Part shown: piece after piece, positions 16,458-24,468 of the stretch
Position numbering within the stretch: the stretch's first letter is position 1
Layout of the letters: the number at the start of each line of letters is the position of its first letter
Assembly (NCBI GenBank): GCA_020161775.1
Contig: JAIUOW010000010.1
Location: 118,988 to 182,987, forward strand
DNA length: 64,000 nucleotides
Reading direction: 5' to 3'
Source: Pseudomonadota bacterium
GTDB taxonomy: Bacteria > Pseudomonadota > Gammaproteobacteria > Burkholderiales > Burkholderiaceae_C
Made by a program: the position numbers and the translations under genes
Notes under the pieces: model-generated
Databases searched by the model: none
What the model was told of the DNA's origin: nothing
What the model saw: only the letters and a program-made list of their open reading frames with translations

Positions 16458-17732
16458 ATGAAGCGCGCACATCGCCTGGGCCTGGCGGCCGGCATCACCC
16501 TCGCGGCCCTGCTGGGCGGCGCGTGGCTGGCCGTGCACGCGCTGCTGCCCAACGGCGACGCGCTGGCCCGCCGCATCGAGGCCGAGGCGCAAACCCGCCT
16601 GGGCGTGAAGGTCACGGTGGGCGCCGCCCGATGGCAGGTGCTGCCGCAGCCGATGATCGAGGTGCGCGACGTGCGCACGCAGCAGGCCCAGCCCATTGAA
16701 ATCGGCCGCGCCTCATTGCACCCCAGGCTGTGGCTGCTGCTGACGCAGCGCGTATTCGTCGCCCAGCGTGTGGAGGTGGAACGCGCCGTGGCCGGGCGCG
16801 AAGCCATGGCAGCCTTTCGTGGCAGGGCGGGCCCGGCCCAGGCGCCGGGGGCAGACTTCACTTTGGGCGCCGTGCCGCTGGAGCGTTTTGTGTTCCGCGA
16901 CCTGACGTGGATCTCCTACAGCGGCGTGCCCGTGGCCTACGACGGCGAAATCGACTTTGACCCGCAATGGCGCCCGCGCCGCGCCAGCCTGCGCCGCCCG
17001 GGCGCGCAGGTGCCGGCCACGCTGGCGCTGGTGCGCGAAGGCCAGGCCGACCGCTGGCAGGCGCAGGTGAACGTAGGCGGCGGCACGGCCTACGGCCAGG
17101 TGATGCTGGCCGAATCGGCCAAAGGTGAATTCACGCTGACCGGCGAGCTGGCGCCGCAGAATATCGAGGTGGCCGCGGCGATGGCCGCCTTCAACCGGCG
17201 CGCGCCGCTGTCGGGCCGCGCATCCGGGCGCACCGTGCTCAGCGCGCGCGGTGATTCGGTGGGCGAGCTGGCGCGCAGCCTGCGCACCGAAAGCGACTTG
17301 AGCGTGGCGCAAGGCGTGGTGCTGCGCCTGGACCTGGACAAAGCCATCCGCACCCGCGGCCAGGAGCGCGACGGCCAGACCCCGCTGGACAGCTTGACGG
17401 GCCACCTGCAGACGCAGAACACCGAGCACGGCACGCGCTTTACCTACACCCACCTCAAGGCGAAGGCAGGCAACTACACCGCAGCGGGTGAGGCGGTGAT
17501 ATGGCAAAAGCAGGTGGACGCCCGCGGCACGCTGGATATCGTGGACGGCCTGGTGGGCGTGCCCTTCACCATCCAGGGGCCGGTGCAAAAGCCCGAGGTG
17601 AAAGTGCCGCCCGGCTTCTGGGCCGGCGCGGCCATTGGCACGGCTGTGCTGCCGGGGGTGGGGACGGTGATCGGCGCGCGGATTGGCGGGGCCATCGGCC
17701 GCATCTTTGGCAACGACAAGAAGAAAGATTAG
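16458..17732 (+). CDS. AsmA-like protein with C-terminal glycine zipper
   Basis: A 424-residue protein beginning at 16458. Residues 5-28 form an N-terminal membrane anchor (GLAAGITLAALLGGAWLAVHAL). It continues with GDALARRIEAEAQTRLGVKVTVG and MIEVRDVRTQQAQPIEIGRASLHPRLW, the start pattern of AsmA-family periplasmic proteins, which are thought to aid lipid or outer-membrane assembly. The later part FTYTHLKAKAGNYTAAGEAV and GTLDIVDGLVGVPFTIQGPV matches the AsmA C-terminal domain. The last 40 residues are unusual: a glycine-zipper stretch (AAIGTAVLPGVGTVIGARIG, then GAIGRIFG) followed by a lysine-rich tail. Much shorter than E. coli AsmA (about 617 residues). Role inferred only by family. Confidence 0.75.
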   Translation: MKRAHRLGLAAGITLAALLGGAWLAVHALLPNGDALARRIEAEAQTRLGVKVTVGAARWQVLPQPMIEVRDVRTQQAQPIEIGRASLHPRLWLLLTQRVFVAQRVEVERAVAGREAMAAFRGRAGPAQAPGADFTLGAVPLERFVFRDLTWISYSGVPVAYDGEIDFDPQWRPRRASLRRPGAQVPATLALVREGQADRWQAQVNVGGGTAYGQVMLAESAKGEFTLTGELAPQNIEVAAAMAAFNRRAPLSGRASGRTVLSARGDSVGELARSLRTESDLSVAQGVVLRLDLDKAIRTRGQERDGQTPLDSLTGHLQTQNTEHGTRFTYTHLKAKAGNYTAAGEAVIWQKQVDARGTLDIVDGLVGVPFTIQGPVQKPEVKVPPGFWAGAAIGTAVLPGVGTVIGARIGGAIGRIFGNDKKKD

Positions 17733-17904
17733 GGCTTGCGTCACAGGGAAGTCTGTCATGCCGACTTGAGCCGGCATCCATGCCGGCGAGCAGATCAGCC
17801 AGCGGAGTGACGCCGTTGAGCTTTCTAGCTCACGGGTCCCGTAGAGGCAGCACGGTGTACCGCGTGAGCCAGGAAGGCGTGCTGGATGTGCGGCAGGGAG
17901 TTTG
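17733..17904. other. intergenic region with hairpin between convergent genes
   Basis: No gene is seen in these 172 bases. GCCGGCAT-CC-ATGCCGGC (17770-17787) is a perfect inverted repeat and may form a hairpin or cruciform between the convergent AsmA-like and permease genes. There is no adjacent T-run, so a classic intrinsic terminator is not supported. Confidence 0.5.
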
Positions 17905-19191
17905 TCACTTCCCCCGATTCAACAACGCATACAGCAGGATCGCCCCAAACGTCGCCGTCCCGATGCCCCCCAGCGCAAACCCGCCGAACTTCAGCGTGAA
18001 GTCGCCCGTGCCCAGCACCAGGGTGATGGCGGCCACCAGCAGGTTCTTGTTGTCGGAGAAGTCCACCTTGTTGTCCACCCAGATCTTGGCGCCGGCCACG
18101 GCGATCAGGCCGAACACCACGATGCTCACGCCGCCCATCACCGGCAGCGGGATGGCCTGGATCACCGCGCCAAACTTGGGGCTGAAGCCCAGCACCACGG
18201 CAATGACCGCCGCCACGAGGAAGATGGCCGTCGAATAGATCTTGGTCGCGGCCATGACGCCGATGTTTTCTGCATACGTCGTCACACCCGTGCCGCCGGC
18301 GGCGCCGCTGACCACCGTGGCCACGCCGTCGCCAATGAAGGCGCGGCCCATGTACACGTCCAGGTTCTTGCCCGTCATGGCCGTCACGGCCTTGATGTGG
18401 CCCAGGTTCTCTGCCACCAGGATGATGGCCACCGGCGCGATCAGCAGCATGGCCGGTGCGCTGAACACCGGCGCGGCGAACGCCGGCGCGCCCACCCAGG
18501 CCGCGTTGGCAATGCCCGACAGGTCCATCGGCTTGCCCAGGCCCAGGCCGTTGGTCAGCACGGCATAGATGACCGACGCCACGATCAGCCCCACCAGGAT
18601 CAGCAGGCGCTGCACCATGCCGCGGGTGAACACCGCCACCAGCGCCACCGACACAAAGGTCACGGCCTGCATCCAGCTGTCGAAGTTGCTGGCGGCCATG
18701 TTCTTCACCGGGATGCCCGCCAGGTTCAGGCCGATCACGGCCACCACGGCGCCGGTGACCACCGGCGGCATGAAGCGCTCGATCCAGCCCGTGCCGATGG
18801 CCTGCACGATGGCGCCGATGATGATGTAGAGCACGCCGCAGGCAATGATGCCGCCCAGGGCCACGCCGATGTTGGCGTTGGGCCCCTTGCCCGCATAGGC
18901 CGTGGCCGCGATCACCACGCCAATGAACGCAAAGCTGGAGCCCAGGTAGCTGGGCACCTTGCCGCCGGTGACGATGAAGAAGATCAGCGTGCCGATGCCG
19001 CTCATCAGGATCGCGATGTTGGGGTCAAAGCCCATGAGGATGGGCGCCAGCACCGTGGCGCCAAACATCGCAATCACGTGCTGCACGCCCATCACCGCGG
19101 TCTGCGGCCAGGGCAGCCGCTCGTCAGGGGCGATCACGCCCCCCTGATTCAACACCGATGCCGGTTTTTCGGTCCAGTCAAACATCCCCAT
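17905..19191 (-). CDS. NCS2-family pyrimidine permease (RutG/UraA-like)
   Basis: A 428-residue inner-membrane symporter. The start MGMFDWTEKPASVLNQGGV precedes the first transmembrane segment VQHVIAMFGATVLAPILMG. The conserved NCS2 substrate motifs are present: VPSYLGSSFAFIGVV, the helix-8 Glu in VAENLGHIKAVTAMTG, and the helix-10 motif GVTTYAENIGVMAATKIYS with its key Glu. The C-terminal half (VVSGAAGGTGVTTYAENIGV, IPLPVMGGVSIVVFGLIAVA) is more like RutG than UraA as I recall them. It should import uracil or a related base with protons. No other rut genes are adjacent. About 14 membrane segments fit the family. Confidence 0.88.
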   Translation of the reverse strand: MGMFDWTEKPASVLNQGGVIAPDERLPWPQTAVMGVQHVIAMFGATVLAPILMGFDPNIAILMSGIGTLIFFIVTGGKVPSYLGSSFAFIGVVIAATAYAGKGPNANIGVALGGIIACGVLYIIIGAIVQAIGTGWIERFMPPVVTGAVVAVIGLNLAGIPVKNMAASNFDSWMQAVTFVSVALVAVFTRGMVQRLLILVGLIVASVIYAVLTNGLGLGKPMDLSGIANAAWVGAPAFAAPVFSAPAMLLIAPVAIILVAENLGHIKAVTAMTGKNLDVYMGRAFIGDGVATVVSGAAGGTGVTTYAENIGVMAATKIYSTAIFLVAAVIAVVLGFSPKFGAVIQAIPLPVMGGVSIVVFGLIAVAGAKIWVDNKVDFSDNKNLLVAAITLVLGTGDFTLKFGGFALGGIGTATFGAILLYALLNRGK

Positions 19192-19273
19192 GCTCCGCTC
19201 CTTGAAATTGAATGTGCAGCGATGCTAGGGGCATTGACCGGGCTGCGCAAGCCGCGCAGCGGCTATGAGGAAA

Positions 19274-19355
19274 CCGCCGGCGCCGGGCCGCCCCAAGACG
19301 GCGGCGGCCCCCTCGGGGGGCAGCGACCCACACGACGTGGGGGAGCGTGGGGGCG
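19274..19355 (-). repeat. GC-rich intergenic palindromic repeat, copy 2
   Basis: This is the reverse-oriented counterpart of 15856-15930. It carries GCCGGGCCGCCCCAAGACGG, the CCCCCTCGGGGGG hairpin, GCAGCGACCCACACGACG and a GGGGGAGCGTGGGGG end. It lies between the permease start and the downstream hydrolase stop, both on the minus strand. Confidence 0.7.
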
Positions 19356-19359
19356 ACAC

Positions 19360-20250
19360 TCAGGGCCGCGCAAAGATCGCCACGCGCCCGATCACACCGG
19401 CGTCCTTCAATATCTTGCGGTGGCCCAGCCCCTCGGTCGCCAGCAGCTGCGCGCCGCGCACCGCATGCGCATAGGCCTGGCCGTCGGCAAAGCGGTTGAT
19501 GCTGTCGCCGCGGTCGTGCACCACCAGCGTGGGCACGCGCACGCGCGGGCCCACGGCGGCGGGTTCAAACTGCGGCATCAGGATGCCCTCGCGCGCCTCG
19601 ATCAGCTTTTGCATGGCCGCGCGCGTGCCCTCGTGCAGGCCAAACACATGGGCGAACAGGCGCGTGTACTCATGCGGTGACGCAGGCGGCGCCAGCAGCA
19701 CCAGCTTGTCCATGAGCGTGCCGCGGCTGGCGGCATAGGCGGCGGCGTTGGCCGCCAGCGAATGCGCCACCACCGCGCCGATGTGGTGGCCCTCCTGCAT
19801 CAGGCGCGCCACCACGTACTCAATCACGCGGGCAAACTGCGGCAGGTTGCTGGTGGCGCCGCGGCTGCGCCCGTGCGCGGGCATTTCCACCAGCACCACG
19901 CGCATGCCCTGGCCGGCCAGCGCATCGGCCAGCGGCAGCATCTGGCGCGCATGGCCGCCCCAGCCGTGCAGCAGCAGCGCCACCGGCCCATGCGGCGCCA
20001 CGCGGCGCTGGTACAGCGTGATGCTGGCGTCCTCGAACGGCCAGGCATCCACGCGCCAGCCGCCGTCCCACACGGCGCGCCGGCTGATCCATTTGGGCGG
20101 CAGCGGCGTGCCGAACAGGCGGTAGGCCGCGCGCACTGCCAGCGCGGGCCACAGCCGTTGCGACGTGCCCAGCGCCAGGCGAAACAGGCGCACGCCGGGG
20201 CTGGCCTGGTAATAGGCCGACGTGGCCTCAAGAGTGGTGCGGGGGGTCAT
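19360..20250 (-). CDS. alpha/beta hydrolase
   Basis: A 296-residue alpha/beta hydrolase. The oxyanion region is VALLLHGWGGHARQMLPLADAL, followed by VVLVEMPAHGRSRG. The nucleophile elbow is VAHSLAANAAAYAA, with AHSLA in place of the usual GHSxG. The acid is probably in TLVVHDRGDSINRFADGQ and the catalytic His in TEGLGHRKILKDAGV. The N-terminal 60 residues (LEATSAYYQASPGVRLFRLA) form a helical cap without a signal peptide. It is the second gene of a short operon, 11 bp after a 37-codon membrane protein. A TetR-type operator matching the one before the upstream tetR gene suggests repression by that regulator. Substrate unknown. Confidence 0.85.
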   Translation of the reverse strand: MTPRTTLEATSAYYQASPGVRLFRLALGTSQRLWPALAVRAAYRLFGTPLPPKWISRRAVWDGGWRVDAWPFEDASITLYQRRVAPHGPVALLLHGWGGHARQMLPLADALAGQGMRVVLVEMPAHGRSRGATSNLPQFARVIEYVVARLMQEGHHIGAVVAHSLAANAAAYAASRGTLMDKLVLLAPPASPHEYTRLFAHVFGLHEGTRAAMQKLIEAREGILMPQFEPAAVGPRVRVPTLVVHDRGDSINRFADGQAYAHAVRGAQLLATEGLGHRKILKDAGVIGRVAIFARP

Positions 20251-20261
20251 GGCCGTGCCTT

Positions 20262-20375
20262 TCAGAAAAAGATCCAGTCGTCGTTGCTGCGCGGCAGGCT
20301 GCGCAGCGATGCCAGCGCGGCCTGTGCCATGCGCCAGCCGCCCCAGGCGGCGGCAATACCAAGAATGATCAGCAT
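20262..20375 (-). CDS. 37-residue putative membrane protein
   Basis: A small frame from the ATG at 20375 to the TGA at 20262, preceded by a GAAAGGA ribosome-binding site about 6 bp upstream. The N-terminus MLIILGIAAAWGGWRMAQAA is one short hydrophobic segment, followed by a basic and polar end (LRSLPRSNDDWIFF). A TetR-type palindrome lies 16 bp upstream and the hydrolase gene starts 11 bp downstream, so it is placed like a real first gene of an operon. It is too short for most gene finders. Function unknown; a membrane-associated partner of the hydrolase is speculation. Confidence 0.6.
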   Translation of the reverse strand: MLIILGIAAAWGGWRMAQAALASLRSLPRSNDDWIFF

Positions 20376-20390
20376 GGTGAAATCCTTTCT

Positions 20391-20406
20391 TCGCACACTC
20401 GTGCGA
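20391..20406. promoter_or_regulatory. TetR-type operator before the hydrolase operon
   Basis: TCGCAC-ACTC-GTGCGA is a perfect 6-bp-arm inverted repeat. The same arms, with one base different, occur at 21073-21088 before the tetR gene itself. It lies 16 bp before the 37-codon gene. Confidence 0.75.
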
Positions 20407-20459
20407 AATGTGGGAATGACAGAAGCAAGTGCCACATGGCCGTCAGATCCTTCTTGGGG

Positions 20460-21062
20460 TCAGGGTTGGTAGCTCTTGACCAGGCGGTCCCACGACGCCT
20501 GGGTGCGGTCCGCCGCGCGCGGATCGCGCAGGAAGCGGGTGTCGTGCAGCATGCCCATGATCAGGGCGCTGAGTTCACCGACCAGCTGGTCGGCATCGGT
20601 GTCGGCGGCCAGGTGCCCGGCCTCAACGGCCTGCAGCACGGTGCGGCGCAGCGCCGCGCGCCAGCGGGTGACTTCATGCAGCAGGTGCTCGCGCAGCTCG
20701 CCGGCGCGGTCGTCCAGCTCAAAGGCGCCGGCGGTGTACAGGCAGCCGGTGTGGGCCTCCACGTCGCGGGTGCGGATGATCCAGCGCCGCACGATTTCAT
20801 TCAGCCGCGGCAGGCCTTTGGGCTGCTGCATGGATGGCGCAAACACCTCGGCAATGAAGCGGTGGCCGAATTCCTCGATCACGGCCTTCTGCAGCGCCTC
20901 GCGTGAGCCCACGCGCGAGAACACGCCGCTCTTGGACAGCCCGATGCGGTCCGCCACCACCTGCAGCGAAATCGCCTCCAGCCCCTCGGCCGCGGCCAGG
21001 TCCAGCGCGGCGCCGACGATGGCGGCGCGCGTGAGCTCGGCTTTCTGGGTTTTGGCGTCCAT
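20460..21062 (-). CDS. TetR-family transcriptional regulator
   Basis: A 200-residue TetR regulator starting MDAKTQKAELTRAAIVGAAL. The helix-turn-helix spans about residues 25-50 (GLEAISLQVVADRIGLSKSG, then VFSRVGSREALQKAVIEEFG). The C-terminal ligand domain has CLYTAGAFELDD and ALIMGMLHDTRF, typical of the group with a TetR_C domain that senses small organic compounds. It is followed on the same strand by the small protein and hydrolase genes. Palindromes with the same arms stand before both this gene and the downstream pair, so autoregulation plus repression of the hydrolase operon is the natural reading. The inducer is unknown. Confidence 0.92.
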   Translation of the reverse strand: MDAKTQKAELTRAAIVGAALDLAAAEGLEAISLQVVADRIGLSKSGVFSRVGSREALQKAVIEEFGHRFIAEVFAPSMQQPKGLPRLNEIVRRWIIRTRDVEAHTGCLYTAGAFELDDRAGELREHLLHEVTRWRAALRRTVLQAVEAGHLAADTDADQLVGELSALIMGMLHDTRFLRDPRAADRTQASWDRLVKSYQP

Positions 21063-21072
21063 GGGCAGATAT

Positions 21073-21088
21073 TAGCACATGCGTGCGA
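21073..21088. promoter_or_regulatory. TetR-type operator before tetR
   Basis: TAGCAC-ATGC-GTGCGA lies 11 bp before the tetR start. It has the same arms and 4-bp spacer length as 20391-20406, with a single mismatch. It is probably the autoregulatory operator. Confidence 0.7.
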
Positions 21089-21114
21089 AAAAATGGATCT
21101 CGCCTGAATGGCAC

Positions 21115-22263
21115 TCACCGAGCCAGCCGCTCGATGTACGACTGATACCCGTAAGTGCGGTTTTTCTTCTGGCCAGTCAGTTCAGTCACGATGCCCAGGT
21201 CCTGCAGCGCGGCCACGGCTGCATTGGCGGTGGGGAATGTCGTGTCCAGCGCCTGGCGTACCCGGTCAATGGAAAAGCGCGGCATCATGGGTAACAGCTC
21301 AAACAGCCGGTAGCTGGCGAGCCCGGCTTTTGGCGACGCCAGCAGACGGCGCCGGTCGCTGGTGATCAGGCTGGCAATGTCCACAATGCCGCGTTCCGCT
21401 TCCAAGGCGGCAGCCTCGACGCCCTCCAGGAAAAAGCGCACCCAGCCTTCCCAGTCCCCGTCGGTGCGGATGGCGGACAAGCGGCGGTAGTACTCAGCCT
21501 GGTGTTGTTTCAGGTAGCCGCTGACATACACCAAGGGCTGGGCCAGAAGGCTCCAGTGTTCCAGCAGTGCCGCGATGAGCAACCGTCCCATGCGGCCGTT
21601 GCCGTCCAGAAACGGGTGAATGGTTTCAAATTGCGCGTGCACCAGCGCGACCCTGACCAAAGGCGGCAACAAGGGCGCCGGGTCATGGACAAAACGCTCA
21701 AGATCGCCCAGCAAGGTGGCGACATGTTCGGGCGGTGGCGGCACAAAAGCAGCGTTGCCTGGCCGGGTACCGCCGATCCAGTTCTGGGACCGGCGCAGCT
21801 CGCCGGGCTGCTTGCCGGATCCGCGCACACCGTTCATCAGCAAGCGATGCGCATCGCATATCAGCCGCACGCTCAGGGGCAGCCCCTGCGGGTTGCGCAG
21901 GTTGTCCTGGACCAGCCGGAAGGCCCGCAGGTAGTTGGTTACTTCCTCGACATCATCGGCATTGCTGACGGCCAGACCGGCCTCGTCGTCAAACAGATCG
22001 GCCAAGGAGGCCTGTGTGCCTTCAATCTGAGATGTCAGCAGCGCCTCTTTGCGAATGGCGCTGTAAAGCAGCCAGTCCACCGACGGCACCAGCCCCGACA
22101 CACCGGCCAGCCGGGCCAGCGCCAGCTCTGCCGCAGTATTCAGCTGCGCATAAGAGTCGGCGGCCAGAACGGGCCTGCGCGGCGGCAGGGAATGGGGCAC
22201 GAACGCCTGGACCGGTTCGCCCAACGTAGTTGAGATCGCATAGCGGCCTGTAGTGCGAGTCAT
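21115..22263 (-). CDS. Fic-domain protein with N-terminal inhibitory motif and C-terminal winged helix
   Basis: A 382-residue Fic protein, predicted to transfer AMP (or another nucleotide) to a target hydroxyl. The active-site loop IHPFLDGNGRMGRLLIAALL matches HPFxDGNGRxxR fully, including the catalytic His. The N-terminal part has LLTSQIEGTQASLADLF, which fits the inhibitory (S/T)xxxE(G/N) helix of class II Fic proteins, so the enzyme is likely autoinhibited. The C-terminal region (AVAALQDLGIVTELTGQKKNRTYGY) resembles a winged helix, which might bind its own promoter. Two ATTAAAG-type inverted repeats overlap the start region. No antitoxin gene is adjacent. The target protein is unknown. Confidence 0.92.
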   Translation of the reverse strand: MTRTTGRYAISTTLGEPVQAFVPHSLPPRRPVLAADSYAQLNTAAELALARLAGVSGLVPSVDWLLYSAIRKEALLTSQIEGTQASLADLFDDEAGLAVSNADDVEEVTNYLRAFRLVQDNLRNPQGLPLSVRLICDAHRLLMNGVRGSGKQPGELRRSQNWIGGTRPGNAAFVPPPPEHVATLLGDLERFVHDPAPLLPPLVRVALVHAQFETIHPFLDGNGRMGRLLIAALLEHWSLLAQPLVYVSGYLKQHQAEYYRRLSAIRTDGDWEGWVRFFLEGVEAAALEAERGIVDIASLITSDRRRLLASPKAGLASYRLFELLPMMPRFSIDRVRQALDTTFPTANAAVAALQDLGIVTELTGQKKNRTYGYQSYIERLAR

Positions 22264-22312
22264 ATTAAAGCGTTCTTGAATAAGAGGTCTCCATATTAAA
22301 GCAATCTTTAAT
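22264..22312. promoter_or_regulatory. paired operators before fic
   Basis: ATTAAAG-CAAT-CTTTAAT (22295-22312) is a perfect inverted repeat. ATTAAAG-CGTT-CTTGAAT (22264-22281) is the same with one mismatch and directly touches the fic start codon. The two are 31 bp apart, about three helical turns, so two dimers would bind the same face of the DNA. Confidence 0.7.
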
Positions 22313-22457
22313 AAAAAGGCCGGTGAGAAAGCTCGCTTTCATCGGGCTGGCAGGCTCAGCGCGTCGCCCGCGTGATCTCCTGCAGCATGAACAGATACAG
22401 CCTCTCCACCTTGTCGCGCGCGCAAAGGGTACCGCTGCCCAGGCTTATGCTTTGCAC

Positions 22458-24464
22458 ATGACCGCCCCCAACATCCCCCAGATCACCCTGTACCAGCAAT
22501 GGCTGCGCGAGACACGCGGCCTTTCGTTTGATTCCTATGATGCGCTGTGGCGCTGGTCGGTGGACGACCTGCCGGCCTTCTGGCAGAGCATCTGGGATTA
22601 CTTTGACCTGCAATCCCCCACGCCGCACACGGCCGTGCTGGCCGGTGGCGCCATGCCGGGCGCGCAGTGGTTCCCGGGCGCCCAGTTCAACTACGCGCGC
22701 CAGGTGTTCCGCCATGTGGACGCGGCCCACGCCGCCGGGCTGAGCGCCATCATCAGCCGCAACGAACAGGGCAACCACCGCGAGCTGTCCTGGCCCGAGC
22801 TGCGCCGCCAGGTGGCGTCGATGGCGCTGCACCTGCGCGCCCAGGGCCTGCAGCCGGGTGACCGTGTGGCGGCCTACCTGCCCAATGTGCCCGAGGCCAT
22901 GGTGGCGTTTCTGGCTGTGGTGAGCCTGGGCGGCGTGTGGAGCATCTGCGCGCCCGACATGGGCACGGCCGCCGTGCTGGACCGCTTCAAACAGATCGAG
23001 CCCAAGGTGCTGATTGCCTGCGACGGCGTGCGCTACGGCGGGCGCGACTTTGACCGCACGGCAGTGGTGGCCGAGCTGCGTGCCGCGCTGCCCAGCGTGC
23101 AGCATGTGGTGATCCACCGCAACCTGGGGCTGGACGATGCGGCGCTGGCAGCGCTGCAACCGTGCGCGCTGATGGGCGACACCACCGCGCGCGACGACGC
23201 GGCCACCGCCGCGTTCGAGCCGCTGTGGCTGCCGTTTGACCATCCGCTGTGGATCGTCTATTCCAGCGGCACCACCGGCCTGCCCAAGCCCATCGTGCAC
23301 GGCCACGGCGGCACGGTCGTCGTGGCGCTGGCGCTCAAGACGCTGCACAACGACGTCGGCTGCAGCTATGCGCCCAACACGCTGGGTGAGCGCTTTCACT
23401 GGTACAGCTCCACCGGCTGGGTGATGTGGAACGCGCAGATGAGCGGCCTGCTCAACGGCACCACCTGCTGCATCTACGACGGCAACCCGGCCGGCAGCAA
23501 GGACAACCCCGACTGGGCTACGCTGTGGCGCTTTGGCGCGGAGCTGGGCGTGACCTTCTTCGGCGCGGGCGCGGCGTTCTTTGCCAACTGCCTGAAAGCG
23601 GGCGTGGACCTGACGGCCCTGCCCGGCCTGAAGACCGTGCGCGCGCTGGGCACAACGGGATCGCCCCTGAGTGCCGAGGCGCAGAACTGGGGAACGCAGC
23701 AGTTCAACGCGCTGGGTGTCAAAGACATCTGGTGGTGCAATATCTCTGGCGGGACGGACTTTGCCGGTGCCTTCATCGGCGGCAACCGCGAGCTGCCGCT
23801 GGTCCCCGGCGAAATGCAATGCCGCCTGCTCGGCTGCGCGGTAGAAGCCTGGAACGAACAGGGCCAACCCGTCATCAATGAGGTCGGCGAACTCGTCTGC
23901 ACCAAGCCCATCCCCTCCATGCCCCTGTACTTCTGGGGCGACGAGGGCAACAAGCGCTACCTGTCCAGCTACTTCGACATGTACCCCGGTGTGTGGCGCC
24001 ATGGCGACTGGCTCAAGATCGGCCACAACGGCGGCTGCGTCATCTATGGCCGCAGCGACGCCACCATCAACCGCCACGGCCTGCGCATGGGCACCAGCGA
24101 GCTGTACAGCGCGGTGGAAGCCCTGCCCGAAGTGCTCGACTCCATGGTGGTGGACCTGGAATACCTGGGCCGCGAAAGTTACATGCCGCTGTTCGTGGTG
24201 CTGCGCCCCGGCGTCACGCTGGACGACGCCCTGCGTGAGCGCCTGAACGGCGCCATCCGCACCGCTTTAAGCCCACGCTTCGTGCCCAACGACATTTATC
24301 AGGTGGCCGAAATCCCGCGCACGCTCAGCGGCAAGAAGCAGGAGTTGCCCATCAAGAAGCTGCTGCTGGGCCAGCCGTTGGAGAAAGTGGTCAACAAGGA
24401 CGCGATGGCCAATCCGGCGTGCCTGGACTGGTATGTGGCGCTGGCGCGCAGCCGCACGGCCTGA
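22458..24464 (+). CDS. acetoacetate-CoA ligase
   Basis: A 668-residue AMP-forming ligase that activates acetoacetate to acetoacetyl-CoA, linking ketone bodies or polyhydroxybutyrate turnover to central metabolism. I chose the ATG at 22458 (MTAPNIPQITLYQQWL). The ACS N-terminal domain includes FPGAQFNYARQVF. The adenylate-forming signature is LWIVYSSGTTGLPKPIVHGH, followed by the acetoacetyl-CoA synthetase marks FHWYSSTGWVMWN and WWCNISGGTDFAGAF. The C-terminal GRSDATINRHGLRMGTSELY and the acyl-CoA synthetase lysine in LSGKKQELPIKKLL are intact. Length fits the family. The gene stands alone; the divergent neighbour is fic. Confidence 0.94.
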   Translation: MTAPNIPQITLYQQWLRETRGLSFDSYDALWRWSVDDLPAFWQSIWDYFDLQSPTPHTAVLAGGAMPGAQWFPGAQFNYARQVFRHVDAAHAAGLSAIISRNEQGNHRELSWPELRRQVASMALHLRAQGLQPGDRVAAYLPNVPEAMVAFLAVVSLGGVWSICAPDMGTAAVLDRFKQIEPKVLIACDGVRYGGRDFDRTAVVAELRAALPSVQHVVIHRNLGLDDAALAALQPCALMGDTTARDDAATAAFEPLWLPFDHPLWIVYSSGTTGLPKPIVHGHGGTVVVALALKTLHNDVGCSYAPNTLGERFHWYSSTGWVMWNAQMSGLLNGTTCCIYDGNPAGSKDNPDWATLWRFGAELGVTFFGAGAAFFANCLKAGVDLTALPGLKTVRALGTTGSPLSAEAQNWGTQQFNALGVKDIWWCNISGGTDFAGAFIGGNRELPLVPGEMQCRLLGCAVEAWNEQGQPVINEVGELVCTKPIPSMPLYFWGDEGNKRYLSSYFDMYPGVWRHGDWLKIGHNGGCVIYGRSDATINRHGLRMGTSELYSAVEALPEVLDSMVVDLEYLGRESYMPLFVVLRPGVTLDDALRERLNGAIRTALSPRFVPNDIYQVAEIPRTLSGKKQELPIKKLLLGQPLEKVVNKDAMANPACLDWYVALARSRTA

Positions 24465-24468
24465 ATGT

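Noticed and set aside
17770-17787. Rho-independent terminator
   Set aside because: The hairpin is perfect but no T-run follows on either strand.
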